A stretch of DNA of 64,000 nt from assembly GCF_011397635.1 (NCBI RefSeq), contig NC_064772.1, positions 7,827,035-7,891,034 on the forward strand, written 5' to 3'. This document shows, piece by piece, positions 10,490 through 22,600 of the stretch; within the stretch, counting starts at the first letter, position 1, and every line of letters begins with the position of its first letter. Made by a program: the position numbers and the translations under genes. The DNA is from Epinephelus fuscoguttatus. Its lineage: Eukaryota; Chordata; Actinopteri; Perciformes; Serranidae. The notes beneath the pieces are model-generated. The model was not told the origin of the DNA, ran no database searches, and saw only the letters and a list, made by a program, of their open reading frames with translations.

Positions 10490-11872
10490 AAATATATTAG
10501 ACATGATTTTATTTGAGCATTAACAGAACTACAAAGGGACAGACCTATACACTTGCAACGGAGGTATATACAGAAACAGCACTCATAAAAATCACCAACG
10601 ACCTCCTCATGGCAGCTGATTCTGGACTACTCACTATTCTCATCCTCCTGGACTTTGACACCATCTGTCACACCATCCTCCTCAACAGATTATCCTCCAT
10701 CGGTATCACCCACACCACACTAGACTGGTTTAAATCCTATCTCTCAGGCTGCACTCAGTTCATTCAGCTAAAATCTTTCACATCCCAACCTTCCACTGGC
10801 ACTTCAGGTGTGCCCCAGGGCTCTGTCCTGGGGCCCCTTCTCTTCATCATTTACCTCCTTCCCCTTGGCAATATCTTCTGCAAATATAATATCAACTTCC
10901 ACTATTACACGGATGACACCCATCTCTACCTCACCAGTAAACCCACTTCCAACCTCCCACTCTCCTCCCTCACTGACTGCTTGGCAGAATCAAAATCCTG
11001 GTTCTCTTCAAATTTCCTTAAAATAAACAGTGATAAGACAGAGGTTCTCCTCATCGGTACAAAATCAACACTATCCAAAACCAACAGTTTTTCCCTTACT
11101 ATCGATAATTGCTCTTTTTCCGCTTCCCCAAAGGTTAAGAGTCTGGGTGTCATCCTTGACAGTACCAATAACATTACCCGGTCAGCATACTTCCACTTAC
11201 GTAACATCAATTGGCTCCACCCCTCCCTCACCCCCCATACCACTGCTATCCTTGTTCACAACCTTGTCACTTCCTGTTTAGACGACTGCAATTCCCTTCT
11301 CTTTGGTCTCACTCACAAATCCCTCCATAAGCTTCAACTGGTCCAGAATTCAGCTGCCTGCATCATCACCAGAACCCCCTCCATCCACCACATTACTCCT
11401 GCCCTGCAGCAGCTCCACTGGCTCCTGGTTAAGTCTCGTATTGAATTTGAAAATCCTCCTGTCAACATTCAAGGCCATTCACAACCTCGCCTCTCCATAT
11501 CTGTCTGATTTCCTTCATGCTGCCACTCCCTCCCGTACCCTCAGATCTTCCTCCTCCTCCCAACTTACTGTCCCCTCCGTCCATCTCACCATCATGGGGA
11601 GCAGAGCTTTCAGCCAACTCAGAAATTTCAACTCTCTATCCACTCTTTAAATCCACACTCAAAACTCATCTGTTTAAGCTTGCTTTCTCCCTATGATTTC
11701 TATTGCTCTGTCCAATTTCAATTATTTTAATTTTAATCTGTTTTTAACTCATATTGTGTATTTCTTATGGCTTCACAGTTTGTTCTGTATTTTTCCAATT
11801 TATCATACAGTGTTCTTGAGTGTAAGAAAAGCACCTTTAAATAAAATGTATTATCATTGTTATTATTATAAT
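10490..11872 (+). mobile_element. L2-clade LINE, 5'-truncated
   Basis: The 3' half of ORF2 followed by a 3' end with 'gcacctttaaataaaatgta' and an ATT-rich simple tail (11856-11872). 5' truncation is usual for such elements. Confidence 0.85.
10513..11650 (+). pseudogene. L2-type reverse transcriptase fragment
   Basis: The frame 10513-11508 carries reverse-transcriptase motifs: [14 protein letters not shown], then the catalytic box as YTDDTHLYL (YADD is usual), then [14 protein letters not shown]. The motif around the first catalytic Asp reads [13 protein letters not shown], shorter than the usual D-L-S-A-A-F-D, so a few codons are deleted there. Near 11450 the frame shifts to a second frame that carries the C-terminal part ([22 protein letters not shown]-like). 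A dead copy. Confidence 0.85.
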
Positions 11873-12513
11873 ACTGTCTATAAAACCACAACAGCAATCT
11901 CTGGATAGAAAGGTAAAGAAACAAAAATAATTTATTAATAAAGAAAAACAAATGCTTTTTTTCCTTCTTCCTGTAACAGTGACACAGTTACAGAAGGGTG
12001 AACTGAAACAATAGAGTAAAAACTACAGGTACTCTCTGACTCCATCTACTGTTCAGTCTTGGTAGAAGATATGACAGTTTGACTAAAAGCTACTCAGATT
12101 CCTCTGCTGCTTTAGCACTACAGTCTGCTGGTCTGCTCATGCTGTGACTCCAAACATTTAATATACTTGTGAAAGAGTCCTTAGACAAGGAGATTGATAA
12201 CTACTGTAGATACTTAACTGATGCAGGTTTGTTGTCATGAACCAGAGTATTGGACAAGATTAAATTTGAACCTGATAATGGCGCTAGATGAGAAGTCAGG
12301 CATCTTGTACATGCAGAACTATTTCAGAAGTTAAAAGTTTGACCTGCGCTAGAGGAAAAGTCAGAGGTTGAATGTAACTAAGTGCATCTAATCAAGTCCT
12401 GTACTTAAGTACAAATTTGAGGTACTTAATTACTGGAGCATTTCATTTTATGCAACATTATACTTTTCTACTACATCTCAGAAGTAAAATTGTATTGTAC
12501 TTTTTACTGCACT
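11873..12513. other. No gene recognised
   Basis: AT-rich non-coding sequence. The stretch 12370-12500 ('aagtgcatctaatcaagtcctgtacttaagtac...') looks like a piece of a diverged repeat, but I cannot classify it. Confidence 0.4.
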
Positions 12514-12526
12514 ACATTTGTCTGAC

Positions 12527-12893
12527 GGGCGGCACGGTGGTGTGGTGGTTAGCACTCTCGCCTCACAGCAAGAGGGTTGCCGGTTCGATCCCGGGCGTGG
12601 GAGCCCTTCTGTGTGGAGTTTGCATGTTCTCCCCGTGTCAGCGTGGGTTCTCTCCGGGCACTCCGGCTTCCTCCCACAGTCCAAAGACATGCAGATTGGG
12701 GACTAGGTTAATTGATAACTCTAAATTGTCCGTAGGTCTGAATGTGAGCGTGAATGGTTGTTTGTCTCTATGTGTCAGCCCTGCGATAGTCTGGCGACCT
12801 GTCCAAGGTGTACCCTGCCTCTCGCCCGATGTCAGCTGGGATAGGTTCCAGCCTCCCCGCGACCCTCAAGAGGATGAAGCGGTTAGAAGATGA
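12527..12893 (+). repeat. tRNA-derived SINE, Mermaid/DANA-like, recent
   Basis: Full-length copy with box A- and B-like motifs in the head (gtggtggttagcac; ggttcgatccc), the conserved 'gtttgcatgttctccccgtg' core and the 'gaagcggttagaagatga' end. Perfect 13-base target duplications ACATTTGTCTGAC lie at 12514-12526 and 12894-12906, which points to LINE-mediated, recent insertion. Confidence 0.9.
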
Positions 12894-12906
12894 ACATTTG
12901 TCTGAC

Positions 12907-13080
12907 AGCTTTAGTTACCTCACAGTTTTTCATCCCCTTCCTGTCCAGTGAAAGCCTTGTATCTCCAGATGTGTTGATGTTGAAGATCTGTGATAAACTG
13001 AAGGATGAAGTGTTCCCATATGTGTTGAGAAACTTACCTACTTCTCAGGTTGGATAAACTCTTTAAAACCTTATCTCAAG
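12907..13080. other. No feature recognised
   Basis: Short non-coding stretch between the SINE and the LINE tail. Confidence 0.4.
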
Positions 13081-13589
13081 GCAACTGAATCGAACGCAAC
13101 AGGACTTGGTTTTGTCTTAGAAGACGTTTCACCTCTTATCCAAGAGGCTTCATCAGTTCATGCTTGTCTGACTAGGCTGGAACTAGTCTGACAAACTGGT
13201 GTGGAAGCACCCAGGCCCGGGCGGACGAGAGAGGCAAGGAGGCGGTGGTACTGCAAGGCATATGTCCCCGGCGCATCGGGAACCAGGGGACCGCGAAGGG
13301 CCACCCGCCCGAACCCCCCAGGATGGGCCCCCACCAACACACGAGAGAGCGGACCGCCACGAGCAGTCAATCCCCCATCGGGACCCCCTAGCAGAGGGCC
13401 CATAAACCACAGCCGGTCAGGAGGCAGAACCCCGGCAGGAACCCACAGAGCCCCCAGGGCGCCACCCGGCCCACCCGCCACGGGGCCGCGGGACCCCCCG
13501 GACACCGGGAATCCAGCCAAACCACCATGATGTAAATGGGCTCCCTGGCTTCAACCCTCAGCCCAGGAGGGCCGGGCCCCACTAGCCAT

Positions 13590-14040
13590 GCCATGCGTAT
13601 CTACAGTGTGTGTAAACCCACCACCCCCCCTCTTACTATGATTCTCCGATCCCTGACGGAGAAACATTAACCCTACACCGTGAATGTGAATGTGAGTGCC
13701 CATAAGTGTGATGTGGTGCATTAAAATTGAGGGACATAGGAGACAGGTGGGGGCAAGGCTGATGGCTACAGCCCACTGCTGTCCTGCAGCCCGTGCAGCC
13801 ATAAGGCACCTGGAACCTGTTCCCGTCTGTCCCCCAAAATGTAGGTGTATGTGGTGCTTTAAAATTGGAGAGCAGATAAGGATGGGCCGGGGGGCAGCAT
13901 GGAGGGCTACCGGACACCACTGTCCCATAGCCTGCCCCATCATGTAGCCCCCCAATCCATCCGTGGTCCGCACCTCGAAGAGTGAGTGTATGTGGTGCAT
14001 TAAAACTGTGCAATGTGTGGTGAGTGAACTAAATGTGGTT
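13590..14040. repeat. Degenerate tandem repeat of about 140 bp
   Basis: The motif 'gtggtgcattaaaattg' recurs at about 13713, 13851 and 13993 with small changes, and the sequence between the copies aligns loosely (GC-rich, with 'ccactgctgtcc'/'ccactgtccc' and 'agcccgtgcagcc'/'agcctgccccatc'). It lies in the GC-rich tail of the LINE. Confidence 0.65.
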
Positions 14041-14989
14041 TAGGAGGCCAGGCCAGTGTAGGCCCGGCCCGAGGGCGGAGGAATGGATGGGAGGGCTGGC
14101 AGGTGGCACCAACCAGACCCGGCGCGCGAGGCCCAGCACCCATGGACAGCGGGCAGGCGGGCCCCAGAAACAGCGGGCCCCACCTAACCCGCCCCACTGG
14201 CAACTGCAGTGGCAGGCCCCGCAGTGGTCGACCTGGGCCACACCGCCCGTAACAAATCGGCCCCCAGCAGAAGGGCAAGCGCACCACCAGGAGTGCAGAC
14301 GGCAGGCACCCCAGCCCCAGAACCCGGCGCGCAGGAGCACAGACCAACCGCAACCCGCCAGTACCCCCAGACCGCCACAGACCCAAGGCGGACCCCAGCC
14401 CATCGACCCGCCCCCACGGCGCACGCACGGGCAGGCCCACACTGCGCAGCACCAGAACACCCCGCGGGCAGCACCTTAGGCCCCCCAACCCAGGGGACGA
14501 CCCCGGGCCCACCCAAGGCCGGGAGAGGGGAGCAGGGAGGGACGGGGAGAGGGGGGAGGGAGGAGGGAGGGGGAAGGGCGGGAGCGGAGCGAAGGGGGGG
14601 AGAGCCCACCCACCCCGCACCACCAGGGGCGGAAACAGCCCCCCAGGGGGGCCGGCCACGCCGCCCCAGGCCCAGGGAGCACGAGGAGACCCCGCCCCCC
14701 CCAGGCACACAGGGCGAGCAGTCCAGACGCACCCGCCCTCAGGGGAAACCGCCCGGCCCCGCAATCCCCACAGAGCTAGGGAGCAGGCCCGGATTCAAAG
14801 GGAAGAAGGTGCACCTAACACATGCTTAAGACCTTGAGTTCTGATGAACCGCTGTGGTATATTGTGGTGAGAGAGATAGAGGGATTAGGGTTACATCATT
14901 AACAAAACACGTTACATATTACACAACAGTCTTTCTTGAGTTGTAATATTTATATGTACAGGTGGCATATGCTCACAGGCTGAGTGGCA

Positions 14990-15760
14990 CTATACAGACA
15001 CGTTTAGTGAGTGAATAAATGGTGACCATTTTTCTGTAAAGTATGTTAATTGGTTTCTGTGGCCAGCAGATATTTTCTCCAGCGAAATATGTTCTACAAG
15101 GAGATTCAGCCAATGTTTGATATTGAGGGTCTGTTTATCTTTCCAGTTGACTAGGATTGTTTTCTTGGCGATGGCGAGAGCTACAAGAAGAGAGTTGCAG
15201 TGGCTGTTTGGGAGGTCAATTGTCATCAGGTCACCAATTAAGCACAGGTTGGGAGATAATGGGATCCTGCAGTCCAAAATGGAGGAGAGTTTTTGAGTGA
15301 CTGTAGACCAGAAGTGCTGGACGGGTGAACATAACCAGAGTGCATGAAAGTAGGTGTCTGCAGTGTTCTGAGTACACTGAGTGCATGTGTCAGATTGACT
15401 AAAGCCCATTCTATTCATCTTTTGTTGGGTGATGTGTGTTCTGTGGAGTACTTTAAATTGGATAAGTTGTATATTAGTGTGTCTTGTCATCTTAAATGTA
15501 TTTTTGCATATCTGAGTCCAGAAGTCAGGGTCCGGTGATACACCCAGGTCTTTTTCCCATTTTAAAGTTGGTAAATGTATAGAACTGGTCTTTGACAGTA
15601 GTTTATAAATCTTAGAAAGGTTCTTCTTATTGCTCGGAGAAAGCTTTGTAATATGTTTGGCAAATTCTGGTGGCTGCAAAGTGTCCTGAGGCGCTGGAAT
15701 TCTCCTCTTGATTGTTTTTATCAATTGTAAATGCTCTATAACACTTTCTGCCTTTAACAC
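14990..15760 (-). pseudogene. Tx1/L1-type LINE ORF2 C-terminal fragment
   Basis: A 256-codon open frame without breaks. It carries LKWEKDLGVSPDPDFW, then LIQFKVLHRTHITQQKMNRM, then a Cys-rich segment SDTCTQCTQNTADTYFHALW-C, then VQHFWSTVTQKL. This order is the C-terminal region after the reverse transcriptase in L1/Tx1-type ORF2. The endonuclease and reverse-transcriptase domains are absent, consistent with 5' truncation on insertion near 15765. Confidence 0.8.
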
Positions 15761-15765
15761 TTAGA

Positions 15766-16558
15766 CAGGTTACCAGTAGCCATCAGTAACACTGGGCAGT
15801 ATTTATAGTGCACCAATACTTATCTACATAAACACTTGTTCTATATTTACACATATCAAACATGTACACATAATAAAGAGTGCACAGCAAGTTTTGCAGC
15901 GTTTGTGTGAGGAAGGTGTGTGTGCAAGCATACAGCTGATGGTATATAAAAAATGGCTGGTGTTGAATGATAATGAAATAGTGTTGATTTTTCTACTAAA
16001 GCAAATACTGCAAAAGTCAAGACACATAATAAAGAACAGAAAAATAATAAAGAACAGAAAAATGTACAAAAATATATTTCAAAACAATATATAAACAATA
16101 GCTACATGATAGATATAAAAAAGCTGCCTTAATTACGTACATTCATTTACGGTCTCCATGGGAGATGTGCTCATTTAATACAGTCACACTTCAACTTAAC
16201 TTAAGTCTTTTTCCATGCAGTGAGATGTGTTTGTGGTCCATCCTTCAGACAAGATGTGGCTCCATCCATATAATCACCCTGCATCTCCTGTTGTACCTCT
16301 CCTGTCAGTGTTTTCAGTGCTTTTTGTCCTGCAAACAAAATGAACTCAAATTCAGGTTTGAAAAACTCAACTTCCATTTGTTCTTCTTCATTGTAAATAA
16401 CTTTCTGCAGGGTAAAATTAACCATCTCAGCAAATACAAGCAACATACACAAGGCAAACTGCTCCAGTGCATGCTGGATTTGACAGTGTGACCAGTGCGT
16501 TATTGTTGCACCAAGGTGGGATATACATACTCTCAGTTTTGGCTGTTTCACTGTTGAA
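15766..16558. other. 3' side of gene B; no further exon proven
   Basis: Contains the likely 3' untranslated region of gene B. A minus-strand open frame (16201-16551) contains acceptor-like 'ccctgcag' and 'tttgcag' sites and reads VIYNEEEQMEVEFF and later AGQKALKTLTGEVQQ. An extra terminal exon is conceivable, but the transmembrane exon already ends in a stop, so I do not call it. The rest is AT-rich with nothing recognised. Confidence 0.4.
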
Positions 16559-16662
16559 TTAGTTGCATTTTTTCTGTCGATACAGGAGTACTGCCAGGCC
16601 TATAACTACTACCAAAATGGCTCCAATCACTCCAACTGCAATTCCTATATGTGTCTGCTTAT
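16559..16662 (-). CDS. Gene B transmembrane and stop exon
   Basis: Acceptor 'ttcctgcag', phase 1 start. Codes DKQTH, then a hydrophobic stretch IGIAVGVIGAILVVVIGLAV, then LLYRQKKCN and stop TAA at 16559-16561. The tail has only about six residues and no signalling motif. This exon is unlike the transmembrane exons of genes C and D in sequence and tail length. Confidence 0.75.
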
Positions 16663-19600
16663 CTGCAGGAATTGAATGGTACAACAGAAACAGAAAAAGA
16701 GTCTGTTAATTTAAACGTTTTGCAAACAAAACGTCACTTCTCTGGACTGTATCTTACCTTCTCCAATTTTCAATAGAGTGTTTGTCACATATGTCTCCTC
16801 ATCATCACTGAGCTCACAGGTGTATATCCCCTCCTGATTTGAAGATAAGTGCTGTAGTGTGAGACTTCCTGATTCAGACACACTCTTCACCTGCTGCCTC
16901 CACTCCTCTGACACTGTGTAGGGGACATTGGCCCTGGTCTGGTTCAGGATGATCTGACTGTAGTTGAACCTCCAGATGAGGCCTGTTCGGGAAGTATTTG
17001 AAGAAGTGCAGAGTATTGTTGTTTCAGTGCCCAAACCACTGATTGAAGCTGAAATGATACAACACAAAAACAGTGATGAAATACTTTTTATTTCTCATAA
17101 AGATGTGGCTCCAGATTCTGATTAATTACAGGAGGACAGTGTAGCCTTGGCAATATGAAGATTTCATAGCAGCTGTTTAGGGCAGACTGACCTATCAAAT
17201 ACAGTTCTTTAGTTACTGCAGATCTCCTTGGAAACACTCACTTGAGTTAAACAAAGTGGCTCTCCTCCTGTTTCTGCGAGTGCTGACGGTGCAGCTGTAG
17301 ACCAGATCAGTAACTGAAACTATCAGATAACTGTTGATGTTGTAGAGCTGATGTTCAGTCTGATGGACTGTGGTTTTGTTCTGGAGGGTCATGTTGGATG
17401 GAGGGTTGGTGGACCAGGTGAGCTGAGGCTCAGGGTAGATCCCCTCTGAGCTGCAGGTGATCCTGTTTTCTACCTGCTGAATGTTGACCTTTCGGACAGG
17501 AGCTGCAGGAAAAAAAAGTATCCCTTTCATGGCATTACAGTGTTTGCCCTAGGATTTTTACCAGCAGCAGTGCTGAGGTGCGTATGTTTTATTTTGCACT
17601 GCCAGAAGATATTTAGTCCATTCACTGACACAAGAAGGGCCTAGATGGTGAATGATGTTTAATAAAATACTCCATACCCACATGCTGTTACTATCACTCG
17701 TGGGGGCAGATGTAACATTGAAAACTGAATAACTGTTTCTAATACCCTCCACTTTCAGGTTGATAAATGACTCCTTGGTGCCAGTTATAGTGCTAGTGTA
17801 GCATCTGAATTTGCCCTGGTCTTGAAGCTCCACCCCTGTCAGCTGCAGTGAGGCGTTTCCTCTGGAGATCTGGTCCTTGAACAGTGACGTCCTGCCTCTG
17901 AAGCGCTGGTCCTGCTGTGCCAGCTGGTCTTGGTCGCTGTAGAAGGAGTGGACATGAAGGACCTCTGTTGTCAACTGCATCCAGTGGATGACCATTTCAG
18001 CGCTGCCCCAGAAAGTGCACGGTAAGATGCAGCCCTCCATGAAAACACAGGACACCTCGGAATCTGTAACACGTCAAATAAAGAGACACCCATCAGTTCA
18101 ATTTAAAGAAAGAATAATGAAATCCAAGTTACCTCCCCTTAAGTTACTTGCTGACCATATCTGAAGTGTATTTACTGAAATAACAGAATTAGGTAATTCT
18201 TAAGATACATTCTCACGTCACACCTGATTAAAAAAATTGTCACTTTAATGTGAACAGATGTTGTTTAGGTGAACAGGACAGGAAAATCTTTGCAGTGTTG
18301 GTCAGTCAACTACTTTGGTCCAGATTGAAATATCTCAAATACTAAATGAAATCTTTTACAGACATTCATGGTTACTAGAAGATGAATCCTAAAATTAGAT
18401 TTTTAAACTGTTTTATAGGTGGAATGACAAATAAACTTGAATGCTATGAAAAGACAAGTTATACATGAGTACACGTTATTTTTGTTTATTAGAATTGTTA
18501 AATATTTTTTACATATATTATTTTAAATGTTCTGGTATGATGAGGACACCGATTTGGTTATTACAGCAACATTGCATTACTTTTTGTTGAGTTACATTAT
18601 GTTTTCAGTATCATGTATATGCTCATATACATGCTTTCTTTCACTCAGGTTTCACTGGTTGTGTGAGTGGAGTAATGTATCCTGACTGGTTAAAGCTGGC
18701 ATTTTGATGCTTTCAGTATCTTCCCACTTTACATTATACACTGTTAAAAACATTAGGGGAACACTTAATGGTCACAGTATAACATCAAGTCAGTAAAACT
18801 TCTGGGATATCGATCTGTCCATTTAGGAAGCACAATGACAATGAATCAGTTTCACCTGCTTTGGTGCAAACGAAAATGACAGCAGGTGCAATGGAGAGGA
18901 GACAACCTCCAAAAAGGGAATGGTTTTGCATGTGGTGTCCACAGACAGTTGCTCTCTCCTTATCCTTCCTGACTGATTCCTTTTGTGTTCTGCTAGTGTC
19001 CTTGTCACTGGTGGCATGAGGTGGTACCTGTAGGCCAATCAGGTTACACAGGTAGTCTAGCTCCTCCAGGATGGCACATTCATATGTGCTGTTGCAAGAC
19101 AGTTTGCTGTGTACAGCACAGTCTCAAGAGCATGGAGGAGATACCAGGAGACCGGCCATTTCACAAAGAGAGCTGGACAGGGCCGTGGAAGGGCATCAAC
19201 CCAGCAGCAGGACCGCTATCTGCTCCTTTGTGTGATGAGGAACAGGGAGCACTGCCAGAGCGCTATAGAGTGGCCTCCAGCAGCTACTGGTGTGCATGTT
19301 TCTGACCAAACTGTCAGAAACAGACTCCATGAGGGTCTTCTAGTAGGACCTTTGCTCATTTATTTCTGGGATTCACTGATGTTTTTATTTCTGCTCTTCT
19401 CTTTCAGGGTTCCCACACGTCCTGGAAAACCTGGAAAATGATTGACCAATTTTCCAGTCATGGAAAACACATGGAAAATGAGAAAAAACAGTAAAATATC
19501 CTGGAAAAGCTTGAGTTGTCCTGGAAAATTATTTTTCCTCCTTCTGCTTCTCTCTGCCTTGTGGGTGAACGCAAACGGGTTAAACATTTTACGCATGTAT

Positions 19601-22600
19601 GTCTGTTTTCAGCTGCCTTTAATGGGCAACATTGAGCTGTAGCGTTTCTCTGCTTCATCTCTGCTTCTAGCCAGCACAGCGCCCCACGTGACGCTACCAA
19701 CCAATCAAACTGCATATTCCCTTAGAACAGTTCTGCTGCCCAGTGTTTCCATATGACTTTGTTGCTAGATTTACCGACTTTTCAGACCCAAGTAAGGATT
19801 TATTTTCTCCAAAGAAGCGCCAAAACTAGCGACTTTCAGCTGAAGAGTGTTGCTGTATCGCTGTATATCGAGTGTGAGGTTTTTCTCCCTCTCTCTGTCT
19901 CCTCTGTTGAGTGACAGAGGAGCAGCGGAGAGCTGTAGTGGGCATGCCGTCACTTTTGGCTGCGCGCTCTGAGATGAAATACATCTCTGGTTTCAGTAGA
20001 GCCGCAGCGACCATGACGACAGCTTCGAGATAGCGACGGGTAACAGGTAGTCTTACTGGGCCACGTTTCACTCAGTATTTCATACTTGCTCCATTGTCCG
20101 ACAGCAGAAACAGAAAATATGTGAATGAGAAAAACTTCATTAGGAATTCAGCTCCATTAAAATACTGTGTATGTGCACAGAGAGCAGAGCTCCGACTTTT
20201 CATGCAGTTTTTAGCTAGCTACTTTGCAATGAAAGTAATTTAGATGTCAACATCCAAGTGAGATCTTCTATATCCGTGAGTGAGATGCACACAGACCGCA
20301 GTGAAGAGGCACACCCCTTAGCCTAAATGAGGAAAGAGGGCAGTGAAAACTGAAGACTTGCATGTTCATTTGAAGGAGTGAGTGACGATGTCAGGAAGAC
20401 AGTGCAAATTCAAAATTGAGTGGAAAGAACACCACCAGTTCAGGGACTGGCTAGGAGAAGTGTCTGGAGATGTGCACAGGGCATATTGCAAGCTCTGCAG
20501 GAAGTCTTTTGATATTGGTAACATGGATGTCTCAGCACTCAGGAGTCATGCACAGGGACAAGGCCATGACAAGATTTCTGGACAATTAAACAGTGAGAGA
20601 AGAATGACAGATTTCATGAGGAAGACTCCTTCAACAGACACAGGAGAGGGAAGTAGCTGTCCAACAAACAAGGAGCTACAAACAGCCAGTGTACATAAGG
20701 AAAGTGTCAGTAGTGAAAGTACAGCATTACAAGTGTCTAGTACAAGTGAACAGAGGAAAAGCTCAGGAACACAAGGAAGCTCAGCATTTTTTTCAAGCCA
20801 AGCTGTGTTTGAAGCAGAGATTTGCTGGGTAATTAAGATGGTGAGGTCACATTACTCATTCAACTCCAGCTCTGATATCTCAGCCATTTTTGGTCAGATG
20901 TTCCCAGACAGTGAGATTGCTAAAAAGTTTTCATGTGGCGCAACAAAAGCAGCTTACCTTAAATGTTTTGGCTTGGGTCCTTATTTCAAAGAGCAACGGA
21001 TCAAAGATATAAGAAAAGCACCGTGCTATGTAGTATCTTTTGATGAATGCCTGAATAAAGTGACACAGACAGAACAGTTGGATGTTGCAGTGAGGCACTG
21101 GAGTGAACGTGAAGGTTGTGGTGCATTATTTTGATTCAGAGTTTATGGGACACACTCAAGCAGAGAAGCTTCTGGAAAAAATCAAGAGAGCCCTGTCACC
21201 ACTTAATCCCAATAAGCTCTTACAGATTTTAATGGATGGCTCTGCCGTCAACTGGAAGCTCCTGAGGATATTCCAAGAGGACAAAAGCCGAGAGGACCCA
21301 GATGCACCAAAGATGATCAGTTTGGGAAGTTGTGGTTTGCATGTTGGTCATGGAAGTTTTCAACATGGAGAGAGAGAAACAGGTTGGAAGGTGGGAGATG
21401 TGCTCAGAGCACTTTGGCAGATGTTCCATAACTCACCAGCAAGACGAGCTGACTTCATCGAGGTGACCAAAACAACAAAATTTCCTCTGAAGTTCTGTGC
21501 CCTCCGATGGGTTGAAGACTTAGCAGTTGCTGAGCGGGCAATAGAAGTGTGGCCAGCTGTGCAACAGTACATCAGCAGCCACCAGAAACTCCCGAAAAGC
21601 AAAGTACCATCATCTGCATCCTACTGTACAGTAAAAGGGGCCACAGCTGACCCTCTTTTTCAGGCTAAGCTCCAGTTTTTTGCATTTGTTGCTGGACAGC
21701 TGAAGCCTTTTTTTGAGAAATTCCAGACAGATGCACCAATGGTGCCTTTCTTAGCAAAAGAGCTCCAGTCCATCCTGAGATGCTTGCTGTCATGCTTTAT
21801 TAAAAGGGAAGAATTGGAGAAGATGAAAACACCTGTCCAGCTGCTGAAACTTGACCTCCAAAACAAATCAATCCATGTGCCACTCAAACAACTGGACACA
21901 GGATTTGCCACAAAACAAGCTTTAGAGAAGGCATCTGAAAAGCTCCAGGAAAATCCAGTGAACATACAGGTGTTCAAGAAGGAATGTGTCTCCTTCCTTG
22001 CTGTGACCTGCAAAAAAATTATGGAGAGAAGTCCTCTTGTGTACCCAGCAGTGCGGCACATGAGCTCCCTCGACCCTGTGATCATGGTGACAGAGACTGA
22101 GCATGCAGTAGCAATGTTTGAGAAACTCCTACAGGTTCTCCTCAATGCAGGATGGTGCACTGCCTCAGAGTGTGACAAAATCCTTGCTCAGTATAAAACA
22201 TTCTCAGTGCATGCAAGTGCAAACCTCAAGGCAGAATTCCAAGATTTTTCATACAGTAGCAGGCTTGAAGAATTTTTTGGGAGATTTGTCAGTGGCAGAG
22301 CAGAGTATGCAGCACTGTGGGACATGATGAAATGTCTCCTCACTCTGTCTCATGGACAAGCAGCAGTGGAGCGAGGGTACTCCATCAACAAGGACATGCT
22401 AGTAGAAAACTTGAAGGAGAAGAGTCTGATAGCATTGCGCATGGTCCAGGATGCAATGGCTGAGCGTGCAGTTGATGAAGCCCTGCCAAAAGACTTAATC
22501 CAACACTGCAAAGGAGCAAGAATGAGGTATATGCAGTACCTCGAGGATGAAAAAAAGAAAAAAGAACAAACTGCAAATGAGAAGAAAAGAACGGAGCTCC

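Larger units (their letters stand above)
13081..15765 (-). mobile_element. Tx1-type (L1 superfamily) LINE, 5'-truncated, GC-rich tail
   Basis: The minus strand carries the C-terminal part of an ORF2 (14990-15760) and then about 1.9 kb of non-coding sequence. Of this, roughly 13200-14830 is strongly GC-rich in an AT-rich region and includes a degenerate tandem repeat. I infer that this is the 3' untranslated part of the LINE because it follows the stop directly and similar GC-rich tails occur in fish Tx1-type elements. The exact 3' end is uncertain; 'gaagacgtttcacctcttat' near 13121 may belong to it or to another repeat. Confidence 0.6.

Noticed and set aside
12540..12893. Frames of 60-158 codons repeated at several places in the window
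   Set aside because: They are translations of the tRNA-derived SINE, which is why they recur.
14000..14829. Long open frames (up to 254 codons) in the GC-rich island
   Set aside because: Low-complexity Pro/Gly/Arg/Ala composition on both strands and several phases, expected from high GC content; position fits a LINE tail.
16201..16551. 116-codon minus-strand frame downstream of gene B as a further exon
   Set aside because: The transmembrane exon already ends in an in-frame stop without a donor site, and the frame matches no tail exon of genes C or D.
17558..17745. Conserved 62-codon read-through after the first IgV exon in genes B and C (also 41879-42066), as if for a soluble isoform
   Set aside because: The units are nearly identical at DNA level including introns. 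By eye about four of six base differences in this stretch change an amino acid, which fits neutral sequence and not a conserved peptide.
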